DNA of 64,000 bases from Ktedonobacter sp. SOSP1-85 (lineage in GTDB: Bacteria; Chloroflexota; Ktedonobacteria; Ktedonobacterales; Ktedonobacteraceae): assembly GCF_016587415.1 (NCBI RefSeq), contig NZ_BNJI01000001.1, positions 5,991,501 to 6,055,500 of the forward strand, in the 5' to 3' direction. Below, piece by piece: positions 60,193 through 64,000 of this stretch. The notes under the pieces were generated by a model. It was given only the letters and a program-made list of their open reading frames with translations. It was not told the origin of the DNA and did no database searches. Numbering within the stretch: position 1 is the first letter of the stretch; every line of letters begins with the position of its first letter. The translations under genes were made by a program, and so were the position numbers.

Positions 60193-61059
60193 ATGACGGC
60201 AACTATACTTGATGGAAAGAAACTGAGCGCGGAGATTAAAACTGAACTGAAAGAGGAGGTGCAGCGCTTTCAGCAGACCTATCAGCGTGCGCCGGGCCTG
60301 GTAGTGGTACGCGTGGAGGGTGACGCAGCATCGGGCGTTTATACCAAGGCTATCCTGCGTATCGCCAAAGAATTGGGCGTTGATGCGCGCCTGGAAGCGC
60401 TTCCCGCAGAGACAACGACCGAGGAGTTGCGTGATGCACTTTTGCACCTGAATGGTGATCCCGCAGTGCATGGGGTAATCGTCCAGATGCCACTGCCAGA
60501 GCATCTCTCCCAGCGCCTGGTAGCTGAGACGCTTGCGGCTGAGAAGGATATCGATGGTATTAGCCTCCAGAGCGCTGGCAACCTGGCGCTGGGCTTCCCC
60601 AGCTTGTATCCCTCGACCGCCGCGGCGGTGGTGGAGATTCTTGAGCGCACTCAGACGCCCATTGAGGGGAAGCGCGTAGTCATACTGGGGCGCAGCAATG
60701 TTGTTGGCAAGCCGCTGGCTCTGATGCTCTTGCAGCGCAATGCGACCGTGACGATCTGTCATTCGCGCACGCAGAATTTGAGTGAAGTGATGCGTGAAAG
60801 TGATATCCTGATTGCGGCTGTTGGACGTCCTACCATGGTAAAGGCAGAGATGGTTCGGCCTGGAGCAACGGTCATTGACGTTGGCACCAACGCGCGTCCA
60901 GAGGGCGGAATTGTGGGTGATGTAGACTATGACTCGGTGAGCGAGGTGGCTGGCGCGCTGACTCCAGTACCTGGAGGGGTCGGACCATTGACCAATGTGA
61001 TACTGATGAAGCAGTGCATCGAGGCGGCCTGGCGACAGGAACGTGAGCGAGCGCGCTAA
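60193..61059 (+). CDS. folD: methylene-THF dehydrogenase FolD lacking the cyclohydrolase lysine
   Basis: A 288-residue FolD family protein that oxidises 5,10-methylene-THF with NAD(P). VQMPLP, EKDIDGI, GRSNVVGKPLA and PGGVGPLTN match. However, the catalytic segment is ASGVYTKAI: Tyr50 is kept but the lysine four residues on (Lys54 in E. coli) is Ile54, and PxTPxG is PSTAAA. Cyclohydrolase activity is likely lost; the upstream fchA could supply it. ATG at 60193 preferred. Confidence 0.94.
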   Translation: MTATILDGKKLSAEIKTELKEEVQRFQQTYQRAPGLVVVRVEGDAASGVYTKAILRIAKELGVDARLEALPAETTTEELRDALLHLNGDPAVHGVIVQMPLPEHLSQRLVAETLAAEKDIDGISLQSAGNLALGFPSLYPSTAAAVVEILERTQTPIEGKRVVILGRSNVVGKPLALMLLQRNATVTICHSRTQNLSEVMRESDILIAAVGRPTMVKAEMVRPGATVIDVGTNARPEGGIVGDVDYDSVSEVAGALTPVPGGVGPLTNVILMKQCIEAAWRQERERAR

Positions 61060-61114
61060 GCCAGCTTTCGTATATGAGGATCGTACCTTTACGCTGAGTT
61101 CCCCCTCATGTGGT

Positions 61115-61162
61115 AGGAGGGCCTTGCAAGGCGGCAAGTCCCTCCTGCCTTTTTGTTTTTTT
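61115..61162 (+). terminator. intrinsic terminator of fchA-folD
   Basis: AGGAGGGCCTTGC pairs with GCAAGTCCCTCCT around AAGGCG (one mismatch), followed by CCTTTTTGTTTTTTT. A classical rho-independent shape. Confidence 0.85.
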
Positions 61163-61272
61163 GAATTTCGTAAACCGTATCATACGGCTTCTAGGGCGCG
61201 TTCTTTGTAACCTTGAGCTTTTTTCTACGTAGAGAAGGATAAATATAATTTCTTATATTTGTAGGAGAAGGC

Positions 61273-61728
61273 ATGCAAGACAAGAAGTTGGCAAGCGCAT
61301 CTAAAGCTATTCTAATCTTGACCCTCTGTTTTGGTATATTCTGTACACTCTGTTCTACTTTGTGTTCATTGAGCAATGCCTATCAGCTCCCATTTGAGTG
61401 GTTAGCAGGAAGTGCAGATGATTTTCGACATGGCTATCTTGACTTCAATGGGGAGGGGATGATACCTCTCTTCCTTGGCTCTTTCCTGGTTGGTATTATG
61501 AGCTTACTTGCTTTTGCCTTTGCTTTTTTTGCTTATCGACGCAAGGAAGCAGGCAAGAAGCTGATGACGTGGGCGATGCTTCTCTTTAGTATAGCGGTTC
61601 TTATGATTATAGGCTCATTCATGCTTCATACGTACTCTTCGTGTTATGAGAACCCTGAAGGAAGCGATGATACTGTATATTGCCGGTATGCGTTGCCCGG
61701 GAGTCAACCCTTCACGCCAACTCCGTAG
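61273..61728 (+). CDS. hypothetical membrane protein, three helices
   Basis: A 151-residue membrane protein with helices at about 12-34, 62-88 and 97-117, then a polar external tail with Cys-containing SSCYENPEG and YCRYALPG. GTAGGAGAAGG precedes the ATG. Family not recognised. It has AT-richer codon use than its neighbours, which may hint at recent acquisition. Confidence 0.78.
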   Translation: MQDKKLASASKAILILTLCFGIFCTLCSTLCSLSNAYQLPFEWLAGSADDFRHGYLDFNGEGMIPLFLGSFLVGIMSLLAFAFAFFAYRRKEAGKKLMTWAMLLFSIAVLMIIGSFMLHTYSSCYENPEGSDDTVYCRYALPGSQPFTPTP

Positions 61729-61793
61729 GGCAGACGAGTAGTAGATAGCCAGGAAGTTCCCGCAACCTCCCTTTGCATAGCTTTTATGTTTCT

Positions 61794-62474
61794 CTAGAGC
61801 GCATGTGAGGGGTTGCGGTTTTCGTTCTTTGTGGACTCTTCCTGCTGGCGAGTGCGGCGCAGGCGCAAGAAGAGTAGTGTACCAAGTACCAGGACGATGA
61901 CAGCGCCCAGGCCACCCCAGCCAATCAGCTTCACCACCTGTTCTACCTGGTCAAAATGGTCCTGGAAGAAGATCCCGCCAAGGTAGCCCAGGCTCCCGAT
62001 CAGGAGCGCCCAGGTGATGCCGCCAAGCGCGTTGTAGAACATAAACGTGCGCCAAGGCATCTGGTTCATCCCGGCCAGGAACGCTGCCCAGATGCGTAGG
62101 AGGGTAATGAAGCGTCCAAAGAAGACGGTTTTTGCGCCATGTCGCGCAAAGAAGCGCTCGGCATGTTCCAGGTGGCTGGTCTTTAAGAAAAAGTATTTGC
62201 CGAAACGCTCGACAAAGCGGCGTCCTCCTGTACGGCCAATAAAGAATCCAATGTTATCACCAATAATCGCGCCTATGGCTGCGCAGAGCATAATAAGAGG
62301 CAGTTGGAGTTGGTGGCTGGTCGCCGCATAAAAGGAGGCGAGCAGGACCATGCTTTCACCAGGTAGGGGAAGGCCAGCGCTCTCCAGCAGGATCAAAAGC
62401 GTTACCGCTGGATAACCCAGGAAATCAAGTAAGCTCTGAAGTGTATGTAGAGAGAAAAGCGTTGTAAAATCCAT
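61794..62474 (-). CDS. DedA family membrane protein
   Basis: A 226-residue DedA/VTT-type protein involved in lipid (undecaprenyl phosphate or phospholipid) translocation. ESAGLPLPGES, the GAIIGDNIGFFIGRTGG motif and FFGRFITLLRIWAAFLAGMN are conserved family features. The ATG at 62474 follows GGAAGGGG. The polar, charged tail (RLRRTRQQEEST) is cytoplasmic. It is monocistronic. Confidence 0.92.
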   Translation of the reverse strand: MDFTTLFSLHTLQSLLDFLGYPAVTLLILLESAGLPLPGESMVLLASFYAATSHQLQLPLIMLCAAIGAIIGDNIGFFIGRTGGRRFVERFGKYFFLKTSHLEHAERFFARHGAKTVFFGRFITLLRIWAAFLAGMNQMPWRTFMFYNALGGITWALLIGSLGYLGGIFFQDHFDQVEQVVKLIGWGGLGAVIVLVLGTLLFLRLRRTRQQEESTKNENRNPSHAL

Positions 62475-62703
62475 TATAATGGCCCCTTCCAGGTTGTTTA
62501 CATAATAGCATGTCGTCACAGTGAGGGCTGAAGGTGAACATTTACTAGCTCAGCCTTTGTTTGCTTTGAAGATGTAAGTTCTATACATTTGTTGTTAGTA
62601 TACAAAGATAGAGCCTGAAAAGGATCACAAACCTGTTGCGTACCTGTCGCAAATATGTCGCAAGAAGAAAGCAGGTGCAGGCGGGTTACGAGGGAGACGA
62701 GCG

Positions 62704-63210
62704 ATGGATACCGTTTTGGTCAGACTATGGAATTTGCTGAAAATAGGGACGTTGCAGTGGTATCTCCTCTGGTTTATGCATCACAAATATATTGTTGGCA
62801 CCTCAGCTGTGATTTTTAATGAACAGGGGCAGATCTTGTTGTTGCGCCACCGTTTCTGGCGAGAGGGGTCCTGGGGCTTGCCAGGAGGTTACGCCGAACA
62901 CGGCGAGTCACTTGAGGAGACGGTCTGCCGAGAGGTGCGCGAGGAGACGGGATATGAAGTGGAGATCGAGCGTGTCTTGCGCCTGGTAAGCGGCTATAAG
63001 TTGCGCCTTGAAGTGAGCTTCGTGGGGCGCCTGGTAGGAGGCGAGCGCAGGCTAGATGCGCGAGAGATCATCGAGGCGCGTTTCTTTGCCCCTGATGACC
63101 TACCCGCAGGCTTGATACGTTCGCATCAGCACTTGATCTCAATGGCGCTCGCGGGCGAAGGGAGCGAGCGGAGCGTCGTCTCCCTTCATCCAACCTTTCC
63201 CAGGCGTTAG
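62704..63210 (+). CDS. NUDIX hydrolase
   Basis: A 168-residue NUDIX protein hydrolysing nucleoside diphosphate derivatives. The Nudix box is GGYAEHGESLEETV with the following REVREETGYEV, matching GX5EX7REUXEEXGU. An unusual N-terminus of about 27 residues (LLKIGTLQWYLLWFMHHK) is hydrophobic. Its stop overlaps the convergent ABM gene by 4 bp. The substrate is not evident. Confidence 0.92.
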   Translation: MDTVLVRLWNLLKIGTLQWYLLWFMHHKYIVGTSAVIFNEQGQILLLRHRFWREGSWGLPGGYAEHGESLEETVCREVREETGYEVEIERVLRLVSGYKLRLEVSFVGRLVGGERRLDAREIIEARFFAPDDLPAGLIRSHQHLISMALAGEGSERSVVSLHPTFPRR

Positions 63211-63560
63211 ATGCCTGATGCGTGTGGCGTGTGTTCCTCGACGTGGTCGATGTAGGCGACCTTGTAGAGGGTGGGCTCGGCCCTGGTGGCGATGTGCATG
63301 GCCTGTTGCATATGCTCGCGAGCCTTGGGATTGCGGAGCATGGCTTCAAATTCGGCCTGGCTGCGCCATTGCGCATAGTTGGTGACTTTTGTACCATCCA
63401 GGCTTTTGTGAATGTTCGCTGATATATAGCCAGGCTGCTTGTTGATAATGGTGGCCGTGATATGAGCTAGAAAATCAACAAGCTCCTGCTGGCGCTTTGG
63501 TTCGACCGTGAAGACATTGATCAAGGTTACCAGTTGTTGCTCTGTGCGAATGGTTGTCAT
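63207..63560 (-). CDS. antibiotic biosynthesis monooxygenase (ABM) domain protein
   Basis: A 117-residue dimeric ferredoxin-like ABM fold. LINVFTVEPKRQQELVDFL, QPGYISANIHKSLDGTKV and YAQWRSQAEFEAML are typical. It may be a cofactor-free monooxygenase or a haem-degrading/quinone enzyme; small ABM proteins are often of unknown role. Its stop overlaps the Nudix stop on the other strand. Confidence 0.85.
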   Translation of the reverse strand: MTTIRTEQQLVTLINVFTVEPKRQQELVDFLAHITATIINKQPGYISANIHKSLDGTKVTNYAQWRSQAEFEAMLRNPKAREHMQQAMHIATRAEPTLYKVAYIDHVEEHTPHASGI

Positions 63561-63650
63561 GGGCTACTTCCTTTCCATTGCCATTGTCGTGAAGTTCTTA
63601 GCTTCAGTATGTGCTCCCTGTGTGACAGCCGTATGTCAGTAGCTCAATTT

Positions 63651-64000
63651 TTACTTCGCTTTGTCCTGTACTGGTGTGTGCCTTTGCGAGGAGCGAGCGG
63701 CGCGTAGGCGCATAATACTCTCGCGCAGGGAGAGGGGCGAGAGGACTTTTGCCTGGCCACGGGGAACATCCAGGGCGGGCGCGGCCTCTGCTCGTTGGCG
63801 CTCAAGCCAACTCCGTCGCCATTTCTCTGTGGCCTCGCTGGCGGCCTTCAGGCTAAACGAAGGTTGTTGCTCAAGGTCTGGCACGGCTATGACCGCCGTG
63901 GGCAGGTCCGCGATAGAGAGATCCATGCTTGCAGGAGTCGGCGGATATGTCTCTGGCATGTGGGGCAGGAGAGATGCCTGTGTAAATGGCTGAGGCGTCT
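63651..64000 (-). CDS. unknown protein, 5' end beyond the window
   Basis: The minus-strand frame stays open to the right edge, so this is the C-terminal part of a longer protein. The visible part is Pro/Ala-rich (PETYPPTPASMDLSIADLP), then helical with many Arg and Glu residues (ATEKWRRSWLERQRAEAA, RESIMRLRAARSSQ). No family was recognised. Confidence 0.5.
   Translation of the reverse strand, partial: TPQPFTQASLLPHMPETYPPTPASMDLSIADLPTAVIAVPDLEQQPSFSLKAASEATEKWRRSWLERQRAEAAPALDVPRGQAKVLSPLSLRESIMRLRAARSSQRHTPVQDKAK

Noticed and set aside
5303..63210. CRISPR arrays
   Set aside because: No run of regularly spaced direct repeats with unique spacers was seen. All notable repeats are inverted or dispersed.

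Overview
The window looks like a chromosomal segment of a Chloroflexota bacterium of the class Ktedonobacteria (Ktedonobacter/Dictyobacter/Thermogemmatispora-like). This is inferred from gene content and protein style, not from a marker tree. The pointers are tandem serine/threonine kinases fused to WD40 propellers, a very large MalT-type LuxR regulator, pentapeptide-repeat and GAF proteins, orphan substrate-binding lipoproteins, and an IscB/HEARO-type element of a kind known from Ktedonobacter racemifer. Base composition is moderately GC-rich, and genes lie on both strands in short operons.

Layout. 1-7.3 kb: a DnaQ-DinG-like protein with eroded helicase motifs, a frameshifted molybdopterin oxidoreductase and a GAF histidine kinase. 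7.4-12.4 kb: a small unknown protein, PspA, tRNA-Gly(CCC), an MFS transporter and SerA. 12.9-18.5 kb: two paralogous amino-acid-binding lipoproteins, pyruvate kinase, and the rpsP-khpA-rimM translation operon. 18.8-23.3 kb: a two-component system divergent from a three-gene ABC exporter. 23.5-31.9 kb: a small membrane protein, a BtuF-like protein and three consecutive Ser/Thr kinases with WD40 propellers. 31.9-32.9 kb: an internally deleted iscB with an apparently intact upstream HEARO/omega RNA. 33.4-36 kb: dhaK-dhaL-dhaM-HPr, a PEP-dependent dihydroxyacetone kinase module. 36-45 kb: HD, PLP-lyase, ACT, PAP2, XRE regulator, ClpP, methyltransferase and FabG genes. 45-50 kb: pentapeptide-repeat, DUF971, SDR and threonine aldolase genes. 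50.4-52 kb: a Trypco1-like protein followed by a trypsin-TIR fusion, a candidate conflict system. 52-64 kb: endonuclease III, alpha/beta hydrolase, LuxR-MalT regulator, ECF sigma with a YkuD-like partner, fchA-folD, DedA, Nudix and ABM genes.

Repeats and structure. Intergenic spaces hold an unusual density of long, nearly perfect palindromes (arms of about 19-37 bp, loops of 0-8 nt). Most lie at gene 3' ends and some contain stop codons. Several share a common core, so part of the set is a dispersed repeat family. A second family of about 80 bp, foldable into a three-way junction, occurs three times, each time 15-40 bp upstream of a start codon. Two genes (molybdopterin oxidoreductase and the YkuD-like protein) carry apparent one-base losses in C tracts, which may be real mutations or sequence errors.

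The strongest candidates for something new are the in-frame-deleted IscB beside its guide-RNA locus, the Trypco1/trypsin-TIR pair, the 80-bp structured element, and a FolD lacking its cyclohydrolase lysine next to an FchA that could replace the lost activity.
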